Origin: Lachnospiraceae bacterium
GTDB taxonomy: Bacteria; Bacillota; Clostridia; Lachnospirales; Lachnospiraceae
Reading direction: 5' to 3'
DNA length: 64,000 nt
NCBI GenBank assembly: GCA_017938405.1
Contig: JAGBBP010000049.1
Coordinates: forward strand, 62,001-126,000
The position numbers and the translations under genes are program-made. Position 1 is the stretch's first letter; each line of letters begins with the position of its first letter. Below the pieces are notes generated by a model, which made no database searches, had not been told where the DNA came from, and worked only from the letters and a program-made list of their open reading frames with translations. Below are positions 37,676-47,206 of the stretch, in pieces.

Positions 37676-37704
37676 ATTATATCGATATCCGTAACTCTTG
37701 TCAA
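37676..37704 (-). promoter_or_regulatory. Consensus promoter of the str operon
   Basis: Minus-strand TTGACA (37699-37704), 17 bases, TATAAT (37676-37681): a perfect sigma-A match, as expected for ribosomal protein genes. It leaves a leader of about 90 bases before rpsL. Confidence 0.92.
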
Positions 37705-37759
37705 GCACTTTTTCCCCAATTTTTCTATAAAATATATTACTCGGATTAACCAAAAAGGA

Positions 37760-37798
37760 GTTCCGGAAATGTTACTCTTTCGTAACAATCTCCGGAAC
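37760..37798 (-). terminator. Terminator of the chemoreceptor gene
   Basis: GTTCCGGA (37760-37767) and TCCGGAAC (37791-37798) with inner pairs GTTAC/GTAAC form a long stem about 40 bases after the chemoreceptor stop; CTCCTTTTTGG follows on the minus strand. Confidence 0.8.
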
Positions 37799-37837
37799 CC
37801 AAATTATTGATTCAAACAAATACGATTCCTATTATAA

Positions 37838-39895
37838 TCATAATGTAAATTTATTTACAATCTCATCCAGACTGTCTGCCATGTGTTTATTCTCCTCGGA
37901 CTGCTTTTGAATTTCCAACGCAATATTCGCCGTACTCTCACTCTTTTCTACAATCACTCCGATTGCAGCCTTGTTTCCGTGAGAAATATCCTGTACATTT
38001 TCAACATTTCCGGAAATTTGCTTAATGGACTGTTCCAGATTTGCCATAAAGCTATTCAGTTCCTCGATATCCTTCTTAATCGCTTCTACGGAAACACTGT
38101 ACTCGTTGGACTTATCCGCAAATACTTCAAAGTTCGCCAAAACATCATTTTCCATAAACTGCATGATAGTCTGTACGCACTCATTCACAGCGTGAATACT
38201 CTGATTCGAGGAATCACATAACTTCTGAATGCCGGACGCCGTATCTTCGGAAGTTTCCGCAAGCTTACCGATTTCCTCCGCAACTACCGCAAAACCGCGT
38301 CCTGCCTCTCCCGCTCTGGCCGCCTCAATAGATGCATTAATAGACAACAGATTGGTCTGGCTGGCGATATCCAAAATACTGGATGCCATTACGTTAATCT
38401 CGGAAAGGCTATTCAAACTCTCCAATGCTGCCTTTACAGACTCCTTCGTCTCATCCAAACGCTGCTTACTGCTGCGGAAAGTAGTTGCTGCCATATCTCT
38501 CATTTGCGTTGCGCCGTCTAACATTGCATCACTGGCATCGGAACTGTTCTTTAAGTTACCGGATACACTGTTAATCGCATTATGAATACCGATAATCTCC
38601 CCATTTACCTTTTCGATTGCTTCATTTACATTTTCCAAACCTGCGGAAAGTTCTTCCGTTGTGGAAATATTATCTGTAACACAATCTACCAGATAAGAAG
38701 AAGAATCCTGCAAGGTATATACCTTATCATTTAACTGTACACAGCAATCCTTCAACGTTGAAACGATATTTCGAAGAGAAGCGATTACGACACCGGATGC
38801 CTTTGCGATTCCTCCCAGGTCGTCATTACGTTTAATATACTTCTTTACTTCTTCGTCATCACTGATATCACACTCTGCAATATGAAGCAACGTCTTTCCG
38901 ATCGGATTTAACGGTTTCATACATACAGTAATGGTAATATAAGTAATCAAAAGCAATACCACCAGTGCAACCGCGCAAAGCACAAGTAATACCGATTTCG
39001 ATTCATTTGCAGAGGCGAAAATCTCATCCGCATTATCCGCCAACAGGAATACCCAGTCTCTGTCTGCGATATAGTGATATGCTGCCAGACTCTCCGTACC
39101 TTCCGCATCCGTGTATTCCACGTAGTCCGTATAAGCACCGTCTGCACCTTTTTCCTTCGTTGCCGCAAGAATATCCGCTACATACTGTTCTTCGGAAACC
39201 ACACCTAACATTTCCTCATTCTCATGGAAAATGTATTCTCCGGTGTTTGCATTAATCAAATAGTATTTTGCCTGCTTTAAATCCGCCACCGGAAGGCTGT
39301 CCAGTTCTTCCTTCAAACCGGAAATGAAAATACCGCCGCCGACCAGTCCGATCGGTTCTCCCTTTTCATCATAACATGCCCGGTACATGGACACAATCTG
39401 CTTACCGGTCGCCGGCGAAAAAATAAAACCGGTATTATACACACCGTCTGCCGCCAGCATGGAATCCTGCAACGCCTTCAACGGCTCACCTTTTCTGGTG
39501 GTAATACCCACAACAGCCGCATTGGTATGTGCCAATACGTGTGTATTCCACTCACTGGCATAAATACCTTCCAGATTTTCCATATCCGCACTAAAAACTT
39601 CGGTAAACTTCTGCGCCGCCGCTACCGCCTTCGGGTCTGTGGGATTCTTTAACAAATCATTAATCTCTCCCGCACGACTGTACGCCGTCAGATAACGCTC
39701 CGTTTCTCGAACGTAATTCTCAATAATCAGAGAACGCTCCTCTACGATTGTGCGCATGTTTGCAACCGTATTCTCATGAATACTTTTTGTAAGTGCTCCG
39801 TTTACAAACACATACACCACAATTAACGCAACCGTCTGAATTACCAACAACAAAGAGGTAATCAACCATGAAACCTTGATTTTTCTTTTGCCCAT
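37838..39895 (-). CDS. Methyl-accepting chemotaxis protein with extracellular Cache-type sensor
   Basis: A 685-residue chemoreceptor. I use the ATG at 39893-39895 ([10 protein letters not shown]), 9 bases after AGGAGG. A transmembrane segment at about 10-32, a periplasm-type ligand domain of about 270 residues with double-Cache pattern ([36 protein letters not shown]) and a second membrane segment at about 300-325 are followed by a HAMP-like linker and the coiled-coil signalling domain with the conserved tip [31 protein letters not shown]. Ligand unknown. No other chemotaxis genes are nearby. Confidence 0.9.
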   Translation of the reverse strand: MGKRKIKVSWLITSLLLVIQTVALIVVYVFVNGALTKSIHENTVANMRTIVEERSLIIENYVRETERYLTAYSRAGEINDLLKNPTDPKAVAAAQKFTEVFSADMENLEGIYASEWNTHVLAHTNAAVVGITTRKGEPLKALQDSMLAADGVYNTGFIFSPATGKQIVSMYRACYDEKGEPIGLVGGGIFISGLKEELDSLPVADLKQAKYYLINANTGEYIFHENEEMLGVVSEEQYVADILAATKEKGADGAYTDYVEYTDAEGTESLAAYHYIADRDWVFLLADNADEIFASANESKSVLLVLCAVALVVLLLITYITITVCMKPLNPIGKTLLHIAECDISDDEEVKKYIKRNDDLGGIAKASGVVIASLRNIVSTLKDCCVQLNDKVYTLQDSSSYLVDCVTDNISTTEELSAGLENVNEAIEKVNGEIIGIHNAINSVSGNLKNSSDASDAMLDGATQMRDMAATTFRSSKQRLDETKESVKAALESLNSLSEINVMASSILDIASQTNLLSINASIEAARAGEAGRGFAVVAEEIGKLAETSEDTASGIQKLCDSSNQSIHAVNECVQTIMQFMENDVLANFEVFADKSNEYSVSVEAIKKDIEELNSFMANLEQSIKQISGNVENVQDISHGNKAAIGVIVEKSESTANIALEIQKQSEENKHMADSLDEIVNKFTL

Positions 39896-39953
39896 TTCTA
39901 TCATCCTCCTGTCATGGATGACACAAAATACCGTGCCACCTTTTATATTTACA

Positions 39954-39982
39954 ATTATACCACTTTAGAGGATAAAATGCAA
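39954..39982 (-). promoter_or_regulatory. Sigma-A promoter of the chemoreceptor gene
   Basis: Minus-strand TTGCAT (39977-39982), 17 bases, TATAAT (39954-39959), 59 bases before the start. No flagellar sigma-28 pattern was seen. Confidence 0.72.
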
Positions 39983-40032
39983 GTATTTTAACATCATTAA
40001 GCTATTTGTATTTACAATTCCAAATTAGGCTA

Positions 40033-41823
40033 TTAATTTACGGTCCTTTTATACTTTTCCACAAATATCTGGGGATACTGTCTTCCCTGATACTCGTCCA
40101 TTGACGGAGAGAACGCTAACGTCAACAAAACCTCTGCCCTTCCCCGATACAGTTCCAGCACCGTATCCGGTCCGAATTCCTCCTTTAGATAGGTTTCCAA
40201 TTCCTCCGCCTCACGAAAATAAAGCCCGGTAAGAGAACAGCCCGCAGCGTCCGTCAACTGTAAACGCATGGAACTTCCGTCCTTTCCGATACGGCGCATT
40301 CCTCTTACCCGTACTCCGCTGGAGGCGAATACCGGTTTCGGATTCCCGTTACCGAAAGGTTCCAAAAGCGTCAGCTCCTCCATAAGTTGTTCCGAGATAG
40401 CGGAGAACGGTAATATCGCATCCAGATAAAGTCTCGGTGTCAACTGCTCCTTGGTAAGCCCTGCCGCTCCGTTCAATCTTTCTTCCAATATAGAAACATT
40501 CTTTTCTTCCAAAGACATTCCCGCTGCCATCGGATGCCCTCCAAAAGCCAGAAACAGGTCCTTCTGTTCGGAAAGCTTCTCAAACATGGAATATCCTTCA
40601 ACGGAACGTCCCGAACCCTTTACACAATTTTCTCCTTTCGTGAGTACAATCGTAGGCAGATAATACTTTTCCCGGATACGCCCCGACACAATTCCTGCCA
40701 AGCTTTCGTGACATTCCGGCAAATACAATACCAACACCTGAATTTCACGGTCGGCTAATTTTTCTTCCGCAAGAACCGTTGCCTGCTCCGTTGCCGTCAA
40801 AGTCATCTGTTTTCGAATGTCATTGAGTTCTTTTAAATGCACTGCCCGCTCTTTTGCTTCCTTCTCGGTTTCACAAAGCAATAACTCCAGTCCTAACAGT
40901 GCCGTATCCAACCGGCCTGCCGCATTAAAGCACGGCCCCAGCAAAAATCCCGCATGATAAGCACTGATTTCCTTCTCTACCAACTCATAGGCATCAATCA
41001 AAGCCCGGATTCCGAAATTATCACAAGTTTTTGCCCTCGCCAGTCCCTTTGCCACCGCTACACGATTTTCTCCCGTCAGTTCCATCACATCGCAAACCGT
41101 AGCAAAGGCTACCGGAACCAAAAGTTCTGAAAGAAGATGCTCCTTTTCCGCCTCAGAGAGTCGTTCTTCCTCCATGGACAGCAAAAGAGAAACCACCTTA
41201 TATGCCACCATGGCACCGCAGATTCCGCTTTGCGGATACGTCTCGTCCGGCTGCTTCGGATTTACCACCACATCCGCCGGGGGCAAATCATAACACAATA
41301 CGTCTCCTTCTTTATGACAGGGAATCTCATGATGGTCGGTTACAATTACCTCCATGCCCAATTCCTTTGCCTTCCCAATCGGTTCTGCCGCGGCAATTCC
41401 GTTATCACAAGTAAGAAGCAGAGCAATCTTATCCCGCTCTGCTTCTTCTACCATCCGCATATTCATTCCGTAACCGTCCGCAATCCGGTCCGGTATCCGG
41501 TAATCCACATCGGCTTTGAGGGCGCGGAGTACTTTATATAGAAGAAACGTTGCCATTACACCATCCACATCATAATCTCCGATGATGCGGATTTTCTTTT
41601 TCTCCGTAATTCCCTGCAACAACCGTTTTGCTGCTACAGCGGCATTCTTTAACAGAGAGGCCTCGTGTAACTTTGCATTCCGGGGATACAGATACTCCCG
41701 TATCTGCGCCTCTTCCGTAATTCCTCTGTTTACAAGTACCCGGCATACTGCTTCGGATACACCGAACTCCTGCGCGATTTTTCCCAAATCAGCCTTTTTA
41801 TTCCTTAAAATCCATTCCGTCAT
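40033..41823 (-). CDS. recJ: Single-stranded-DNA-specific exonuclease RecJ
   Basis: A 596-residue DHH-family nuclease that degrades single-stranded DNA 5' to 3' in repair and recombination. Metal-binding motifs are present: GDYDVDGVMATFLLY, the DHH motif in VTDHHEIP, GICGAMVAYKV and GRLDTA; the DHHA1 part carries SGRSVEGYSMFEKL and AFGGHPMAAGMSL. GAGG precedes the ATG at 41821-41823. Its start overlaps the end of the DUF4349 gene by 26 bases. Confidence 0.95.
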   Translation of the reverse strand: MTEWILRNKKADLGKIAQEFGVSEAVCRVLVNRGITEEAQIREYLYPRNAKLHEASLLKNAAVAAKRLLQGITEKKKIRIIGDYDVDGVMATFLLYKVLRALKADVDYRIPDRIADGYGMNMRMVEEAERDKIALLLTCDNGIAAAEPIGKAKELGMEVIVTDHHEIPCHKEGDVLCYDLPPADVVVNPKQPDETYPQSGICGAMVAYKVVSLLLSMEEERLSEAEKEHLLSELLVPVAFATVCDVMELTGENRVAVAKGLARAKTCDNFGIRALIDAYELVEKEISAYHAGFLLGPCFNAAGRLDTALLGLELLLCETEKEAKERAVHLKELNDIRKQMTLTATEQATVLAEEKLADREIQVLVLYLPECHESLAGIVSGRIREKYYLPTIVLTKGENCVKGSGRSVEGYSMFEKLSEQKDLFLAFGGHPMAAGMSLEEKNVSILEERLNGAAGLTKEQLTPRLYLDAILPFSAISEQLMEELTLLEPFGNGNPKPVFASSGVRVRGMRRIGKDGSSMRLQLTDAAGCSLTGLYFREAEELETYLKEEFGPDTVLELYRGRAEVLLTLAFSPSMDEYQGRQYPQIFVEKYKRTVN

Positions 41824-42832
41824 TTTGTTCCTCGTCTGTCTGTCCGGACAGCGAAATGTTTGCAGCGGAATTCTTCATTTTCCTCTTTGCAATCTTTTTC
41901 TTAACAAAAAGAACTGCTGCAATAATTACTACTGCCCATATAATAAGTACAATACTATTCGTTACTACCCATACAAGGAAATCACCCATGCTGTCCTTTA
42001 ACCGGTACCAGGAATCCGTAAAGCCGTCCTTCATTCTGGTAAGCAACGTCGGGTTCTGCTCCACCGGGGTAATACGATTCACTTCCGAAATATCTAACGT
42101 TACCGTGGAATAACTTACTTTATTATCATACACTTTTAATATAGAAGCATGGGATTCGATTTCATAACGAAGTTCCGTCAAATGTTCTTCTATGGCAATA
42201 ATCGAATCCACCGAATCCGCCTTTTCCAAAAGTGCCAGAAAACGTTCCTGCTCAATCTTTAACGCAGTCAGCCGCGCTTCCGTATCCGCATACTGCAGCG
42301 TCACGTTCTCGGCATTTTCCGACTTTCGTACTACGGTAGCATTTTCTCCCACACCGGACACAAACAAATCCAGCTTGTTTTGCGGAATCCGGAGGGTCAT
42401 GGACGCGGAACGATATCCGTAAGCATCCATACTGTTTCCGTAAATCTGGGAATTCTGTACGTAGCCGCCTAATTCCGTTACCTTTGCATCCAAATAGGAA
42501 AGCAAAGTTTCAAACTCTTTGGTTTGCAACGACATGGTTACCGTACGAATCAGCTTCTCGCTCTCCGTATTATAAAGTTCCGTCTGCCCGGTCTCTCCGC
42601 CGTCATATCCGCTGCCGTTTGACGTGTTGCCGAAAGACAAAGAAGGTGCCTCCGCAGCATCCATCATCGCTTCGGATTTGGAGTAATAATACCCGTCGTT
42701 CGCCGACTCCGTCACAATATCAAAGCCACGGTAGCCTTCATCCTTGGCTGCCATGTTCGAGCTTTTTCCTCCGCAACCGCTAAGGAGCATCGCACCGATC
42801 AGCCCCATCACCAACAAAAATTTCTTTCTCAT
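41798..42832 (-). CDS. DUF4349-family lipoprotein
   Basis: A 344-residue protein with a lipoprotein signal (cysteine in LLSGCGG at about 20), a long ectodomain (about 85-270) with the DUF4349 pattern RTVTMSLQTKEFETLLSYL and a coiled coil (TEARLTALKIEQERFLALLEKADSVDSIIAIEEHLTELR), one membrane segment near 290-310 and a basic cytosolic tail. Role unknown; envelope-related by topology. Translationally coupled to recJ by overlap. Confidence 0.82.
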   Translation of the reverse strand: MRKKFLLVMGLIGAMLLSGCGGKSSNMAAKDEGYRGFDIVTESANDGYYYSKSEAMMDAAEAPSLSFGNTSNGSGYDGGETGQTELYNTESEKLIRTVTMSLQTKEFETLLSYLDAKVTELGGYVQNSQIYGNSMDAYGYRSASMTLRIPQNKLDLFVSGVGENATVVRKSENAENVTLQYADTEARLTALKIEQERFLALLEKADSVDSIIAIEEHLTELRYEIESHASILKVYDNKVSYSTVTLDISEVNRITPVEQNPTLLTRMKDGFTDSWYRLKDSMGDFLVWVVTNSIVLIIWAVVIIAAVLFVKKKIAKRKMKNSAANISLSGQTDEEQNDGMDFKE

Positions 42833-42953
42833 ATGATCTCCTCTCCGCGCCGCAACAACCGCGCTCTCATGAATAAAAGTAGATTTCTTTATAAAAGAAG
42901 TTCTCTCTCTAACAATTAGACGAAATCAAAAAGAAAACGGTTCCATAATTATC

Positions 42954-44321
42954 CTAATTATTTACTTTATTTCCAAGCAAACCGTCTTCCGAGAAAAACA
43001 TTCCTACGTTCCACAGCATCCAGCCCTGATACCCTGCGGAGTATACGCCGGAAATCTGGGCACGTAACTCCTGCCCTCCGTACTGAAGATATCTTCCGCT
43101 TCCCAGCCAATTGGCGGTAAAATCCTGCAACCACGGCCGTACCTCTGCCCGATGTTGTCCTTCCGGAATTACGGAGAGCTTCTTTACCGAGGAATTCATC
43201 TCCAAATAAATCAGCTGATAAGGCTGGGTGTCCGGATACTTTATTCCTCCGTAACCGGCACTGTAATGGGACGGGTAAACCATCGGACAAATATAATCCA
43301 GATACCGGCTGAGTTCTACGTAACTTTGTCCGATACTGGTACCGTCCGCCGTACTGTTAATGATGGTACCGAACACATCCCCGCTGACAAACGCTCCCAT
43401 CGGTTTTAATTCGGAGCACGCATATTTTACAAATCCCATAATCGCATCCGTATGAGTCATCCCCTCCGGTCGTTCGCCGAAATCTGCATTCTTTAGAGAA
43501 CCCGATGCGGAAACTCGCAAATAGTCGAAATTAATTTCATCGAACCCTGCCTCTATGGCTTCCTTGGCCACCTCTACCAGATATTCTCTGGCTCCCTCGT
43601 TATACGGATTGAGCCAATATTCCCCATCTCCGTCGATAAACAAGGAACCGTCCTTATTCTTTACCGCAATCTCCGGATTTTTCCACACCGCATTCCGGTC
43701 CAGAAAAGCAACCACACGGGCAATACAGTAAATATCATGTTCTTTTAATTTTGCAACAAAGGCCGGTAAATCCTGAATGTAGATTTTCTCCACACCGTTT
43801 TTTTCTACCGTCTCATTCTTGGAATCGTATAAAATCCTTCCGTAATCATCCTTAATATCAATTACCATGGCATTGATTTCCGTCCGGTCCGCCAGTTCAA
43901 TCAGCTCATCAATGGAAGGGTAATTTCCGTTCCCTAAATACGCCGTATTTACATAAATTGCTTTCGCGTCGGTCTTTTCTCTGGTATCAACAAAATCCGC
44001 CATAAAACCGTCCGGATATACATCCTGATTTACTTCCACAATCTCCGGGGTAGGCGTCGGCAAAACCTCCGGTGTCGCTTCCGGTATTGGTGTCGGTGTC
44101 GGCGTTTCCGTTTTAATCTCCTGCTTCTTCCAATAATAATCCACGGCAACATAGGTTCCTACACCGATTACCGCAGAAATCAAAAGGACCAAAAAGAATC
44201 CCAGCAAACGGTTGCTCTTCTTTTCCTTATATAATTTTCCGAAATCCGGTCCGGCACTTCTTTTCTTACCGCGCTTACGGCTTTTCGGCATATAATTTCG
44301 TCGTCTTCTCATACTTAACAT
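42954..44321 (-). CDS. Membrane-anchored putative glycoside hydrolase (DUF4015 family)
   Basis: A 455-residue protein: a very basic N terminus, one membrane anchor (about 38-60), a Pro/Thr linker made of TPTPTP-like units, then a TIM-barrel-like domain (about 110-450) with AIYVNTAYLGN, INAMVIDIKDDYGRI, GFDEINFDYLRV and PMVYPSHYSAGYGG. This matches the DUF4015 putative glycosidase domain, whose substrate is not established. The start is between 44321 and 44312 (both ATG, weak ribosome sites). The 121 bases to the DUF4349 gene contain nothing else. Confidence 0.82.
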   Translation of the reverse strand: MLSMRRRRNYMPKSRKRGKKRSAGPDFGKLYKEKKSNRLLGFFLVLLISAVIGVGTYVAVDYYWKKQEIKTETPTPTPIPEATPEVLPTPTPEIVEVNQDVYPDGFMADFVDTREKTDAKAIYVNTAYLGNGNYPSIDELIELADRTEINAMVIDIKDDYGRILYDSKNETVEKNGVEKIYIQDLPAFVAKLKEHDIYCIARVVAFLDRNAVWKNPEIAVKNKDGSLFIDGDGEYWLNPYNEGAREYLVEVAKEAIEAGFDEINFDYLRVSASGSLKNADFGERPEGMTHTDAIMGFVKYACSELKPMGAFVSGDVFGTIINSTADGTSIGQSYVELSRYLDYICPMVYPSHYSAGYGGIKYPDTQPYQLIYLEMNSSVKKLSVIPEGQHRAEVRPWLQDFTANWLGSGRYLQYGGQELRAQISGVYSAGYQGWMLWNVGMFFSEDGLLGNKVNN

Positions 44322-44429
44322 CCCATCTTTTCCGATAGATAATATAGGTACACTATCACAATTTTATCTTATTGCAATCCCCTATATTTGTCAAGGGCAT
44401 TCTGCCTGCTTTCCGTTCCCCATCAAAAA

Positions 44430-44456
44430 AGACAGTCCCCAAAAAAGGAACTGTCT
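44430..44456 (-). terminator. Terminator of the SEC-C gene
   Basis: AGACAGT (44430-44436) pairs with ACTGTCT (44450-44456) extended by CC/GG, followed on the minus strand by TTTTTTG. It lies 37 bases after the SEC-C stop. Confidence 0.85.
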
Positions 44457-44492
44457 CCCTGTCTTTCCGTTATTCTTTTCCGTCACTGCCGA

Positions 44493-44993
44493 TTAAGCAC
44501 CGCAACACTTCTTATACTTCTTGCCGGAACCGCACGGACACGGGTCGTTACGACCGATTTTCTTATCCTTTACTACCGTACCGGACTTCTTCTGCTCTAA
44601 GTACAACTCTTTTCTGCGCTCCGGAGTTAAAAGATTGTCCCACTGCGGAAGCTCATAAAGCCAGGATGCATCCGCGCCTACCATATTATAGTAGAGCTTC
44701 TCCTTATCCCATGCAAGGCGTACCTCGGTATCCTCGGTCATCTCTTCAATCGGATTCGGAGTTACAAGACTCTCATTGATACCGTCAAGAAATCCAACCA
44801 TAATCTGAAGCGGCGTATTGTACTTCTCGGCCAACTGCTTTACGGTACCTTCTTCTACCATATCCGGATTCGAAAGAAGCTGCTCGTAAATGCCTTTTTC
44901 GAGTACAAAATAGTTGTTCCAAAACAACTTACCTTCTTTGGAATTAATGTCAAGTGAGTATGCGCTTTCGCGCCAATCCTGTAATAAGCCCAT
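44493..44993 (-). CDS. SEC-C motif protein
   Basis: A 166-residue protein whose C terminus [18 protein letters not shown] is the zinc-binding SEC-C motif also found at the end of SecA. The first 140 residues are helical and acidic and match no family I recognise. In this group of Firmicutes similar short proteins occur as stand-alone genes; partners are not known. It is preceded by a ~225-base leader with several hairpins (44994-45222). Confidence 0.8.
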   Translation of the reverse strand: MGLLQDWRESAYSLDINSKEGKLFWNNYFVLEKGIYEQLLSNPDMVEEGTVKQLAEKYNTPLQIMVGFLDGINESLVTPNPIEEMTEDTEVRLAWDKEKLYYNMVGADASWLYELPQWDNLLTPERRKELYLEQKKSGTVVKDKKIGRNDPCPCGSGKKYKKCCGA

Positions 44994-45222
44994 GATTTTT
45001 TTCCTTTCAAAAATAAATTCTTTTGTATAAGCCGAAAAACTCCGGCTATACTATACTCAGGTACAAGATTTCCGAAGCGAAATTCTGTACGAACCGGTAA
45101 CCTACCGGTGCCCTTCTTTTCTGACTCCCCCTCAGAAAAGAGAGCTTACAAAAGAAAGCAAAAAACTTATCCTCCCCTTTTATATCGGACAAAGACTGTT
45201 ATTTTTAAAATAACGGTCTTTG
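44994..45222 (-). other. Long structured 5' leader before the SEC-C gene
   Basis: Between the promoter at 45226-45254 and the ATG lie about 230 untranslated bases that can form successive hairpins. They are: 45190-45222 (CAAAGAC-GTTATTTT with its complement), 45116-45140 (CTTTTCTGA with TCAGAAAAG), an ACCGGT/ACCGGT pair near 45093-45109, GTACA-GATTTC (45061 onward) with GAAAT-TGTAC, and a short AGCCG/CGGCT stem near 45032-45048. The pattern does not match a riboswitch class I know. Regulatory function is inference. Confidence 0.5.
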
Positions 45223-45225
45223 TTT

Positions 45226-45254
45226 ATTTTAACCGTGCTTTTCTTATTTGTCAA
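45226..45254 (-). promoter_or_regulatory. Promoter of the SEC-C leader
   Basis: Minus-strand TTGACA (45249-45254), 17 bases, TAAAAT (45226-45231), lying just after the sufB stop. Confidence 0.75.
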
Positions 45255-45272
45255 GTAAAAACCCTCGGTCCC

Positions 45273-46190
45273 TTACTTTAAAAATCCGTTTACAATCTGG
45301 GCTTCCGCTTCCTCTTCCGTAAGTCCCAGGGTCATCAGCTTAATAATCTGTTCTCCCGCAATCTTACCGATGGCTGCTTCATGAATCAGGCTGGCTTCCA
45401 GATGATTTGCCGTAATCTCCGGTATTGCGCTGACACTGGCGGAATCCATAATAATGGCATCACATTCCGTATGTCCCGCACAAGCATTGTTTCCGTTGAT
45501 TCTGGAAAGGAATACCTGATGAGAAGTATCCTTTGCCACGGAACGGGAAATCACATTTGCGGAAGACCCTGCACCGTTTAAATCTACCGTAAACTCTGTT
45601 TCGGCAAACTGCTTTCCGTGGGTCATGAGTTTCTCCTTAATCACAAGGGTGGCTCCATCTCCCAGCACAGCCTTCGTTACACGCTTTGTGGAATCCACGC
45701 CTTTAATCTGCACCGTGTCCATTTCCATGTAAGCGCCTTCCTCCAGGGTCATTTCCGTGGTAGGGTTCATAATACGCTCACCGGTGCCTTCGCCGCTGCC
45801 GTAATGCTTCTCTACATATTTAATCTTCGCATTTTTCTTTAAAAAGAAACGATGAATACCGGAATGCTCGGAAGCCGCATCGCCACCGTTATGAATCCCG
45901 CATCCGGCCACAATGGTTACATCACAGTCCTCTCCGATGTAAAAATCGTTATACACCAGTTCCTTTAAGCCGGTCTGACTGAGAAGTACCGGAATATGCA
46001 CACTTTCGTTTTTCGTCCCCGGCTTGATTATAATATCAATACCGGATACATCTTCCTTCGGAACAATATCAATGTTTGCCGTAGTGTTTCTTCCACCGAG
46101 TCCTCCGTTGATGCGGAGATTATAGGCTCCCGCCGGCACCTCGTGCAAACCTGCGATTTGTTCCAGTAACGTTCTTTGTATTTCGTCCAT
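45273..46190 (-). CDS. sufB: SufB/SufD-family Fe-S scaffold protein (short form)
   Basis: A 305-residue SufBD beta-helix protein, much shorter than the ~460-residue SufB of complete SUF systems. Blocks such as NATTANIDIV-like strands, GEDCDVTIVAGCGIHNGG, HSGIHRFFLKKNAKIKYVEKHYG and AIPEITANHLEASLIHEAAIGKI are preserved. With the SufC directly upstream it forms the two-component SufCB unit found in strict anaerobes, thought to be an ancestral Fe-S assembly machine. No sufS, sufU or sufD gene adjoins. Gap to sufC is 30 bases. Confidence 0.87.
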   Translation of the reverse strand: MDEIQRTLLEQIAGLHEVPAGAYNLRINGGLGGRNTTANIDIVPKEDVSGIDIIIKPGTKNESVHIPVLLSQTGLKELVYNDFYIGEDCDVTIVAGCGIHNGGDAASEHSGIHRFFLKKNAKIKYVEKHYGSGEGTGERIMNPTTEMTLEEGAYMEMDTVQIKGVDSTKRVTKAVLGDGATLVIKEKLMTHGKQFAETEFTVDLNGAGSSANVISRSVAKDTSHQVFLSRINGNNACAGHTECDAIIMDSASVSAIPEITANHLEASLIHEAAIGKIAGEQIIKLMTLGLTEEEAEAQIVNGFLK

Positions 46191-46220
46191 AAAAACTCTC
46201 CTGTCTATCCTTCACTCTGT

Positions 46221-46934
46221 TTATTTTACCTTAATGCACGTTCCTGCTTTGTTCAAAAGTCCCGGAAGAATCTCTTCCTTGGTTCCCACATTATCGAGTT
46301 CTCCGCCGGCAATCACCACAATCTTATCCGCAATATTTAAAATGCGCTCCTGATGGGAAATAATCAAAATCGACCCCTGAATCTTATCATGCATCTCTTC
46401 AAAGACACGAATGAGATTCTGGAAGCTCCATAAATCGATACCGGCCTCCGGCTCGTCAAAAATAGAAAGCCGCGTACCTCTCGCCATAACCGTAGCAATC
46501 TCGATACGCTTTAACTCACCGCCGGAAAGACTGGCATTTACCTCACGATTCACATAATCCTTTGCGCAAAGACCAACCTCGGATAAATAATTACAAACCT
46601 CGGCCACGCTAAGCTTTTTCCCTGCCGCAAGACTGATTAAATCCTTCACGGTAATTCCCTTAAAACGAACCGGCTGCTGGAACGCAAAACTGATTCCCTT
46701 CTTTGCGCGTTCCGTCACGGACAGGTTGGTAATATCCTCTCCGTCAAATAAAATCTGACCGCTTGTCGGTTGTATAATTCCCGCCAATACCTTCGCCAAA
46801 GTGGATTTACCACCACCGTTGGGTCCGGTAATAGCCACAAAACGATCCTCTATGGTCAAACTGATGTCTTTTAAAATATATTTTTCCACACCTTCATTCT
46901 CTACACGATAAGAAACATTCCTTAATTCAAGCAT
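46221..46934 (-). CDS. sufC: Fe-S assembly ATPase SufC
   Basis: A 237-residue ABC-type ATPase with Walker A GPNGGGKST, signature LSGGELKR and Walker B LSIFDEPEAGIDLWSF; the last is the SufC-specific form. It drives conformational change of the SufB scaffold. First gene of a two-gene operon with AAAGGA before the ATG. Confidence 0.92.
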   Translation of the reverse strand: MLELRNVSYRVENEGVEKYILKDISLTIEDRFVAITGPNGGGKSTLAKVLAGIIQPTSGQILFDGEDITNLSVTERAKKGISFAFQQPVRFKGITVKDLISLAAGKKLSVAEVCNYLSEVGLCAKDYVNREVNASLSGGELKRIEIATVMARGTRLSIFDEPEAGIDLWSFQNLIRVFEEMHDKIQGSILIISHQERILNIADKIVVIAGGELDNVGTKEEILPGLLNKAGTCIKVK

Positions 46935-46998
46935 AGTAAGCAGGTCCTTTCTCTGTTTGTTCGGGTTCTTTCCCGCCTCATTGGTTCATACCTTTTAT

Positions 46999-47027
46999 AG
47001 TATATCCATCTAAATCCGATTTGTAAA
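46999..47027 (-). promoter_or_regulatory. Promoter of sufCB
   Basis: Minus-strand TTTACA (47022-47027), 17 bases, TATACT (46999-47004), 65 bases before sufC. A small CGGG/CCCG hairpin lies in the leader; no clear IscR-type site was seen. Confidence 0.65.
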
Positions 47028-47110
47028 GAGGTTCCCTTCATTTTCCTCTTTTCCCTGCATGTTACGGCGTTTTTTCATTCATTACAAATTTATTAAATCT
47101 CCTAATTTTC

Positions 47111-47139
47111 TTGCAGTATTCTCCCGTTTTTGATATACT
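47111..47139 (+). promoter_or_regulatory. Promoter of the YigZ-PBP1A-luxS group
   Basis: TTGCAG (47111-47116), 17 bases, TATACT (47134-47139), 68 bases before the YigZ start at 47207. Confidence 0.65.
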
Positions 47140-47206
47140 AGCCACAGAATCATACATTCGCAAAGAACACTTTACAGATGCTTCTATTGCAGAAGGGAGA
47201 ACCGTC

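Noticed and set aside
45190..45222. Perfect hairpin as terminator of sufB
   Set aside because: It lies just downstream of the -10 of a strong minus-strand promoter, so it is more likely the first hairpin of the next transcript; the following minus-strand bases are not T-rich. A double role is not excluded.
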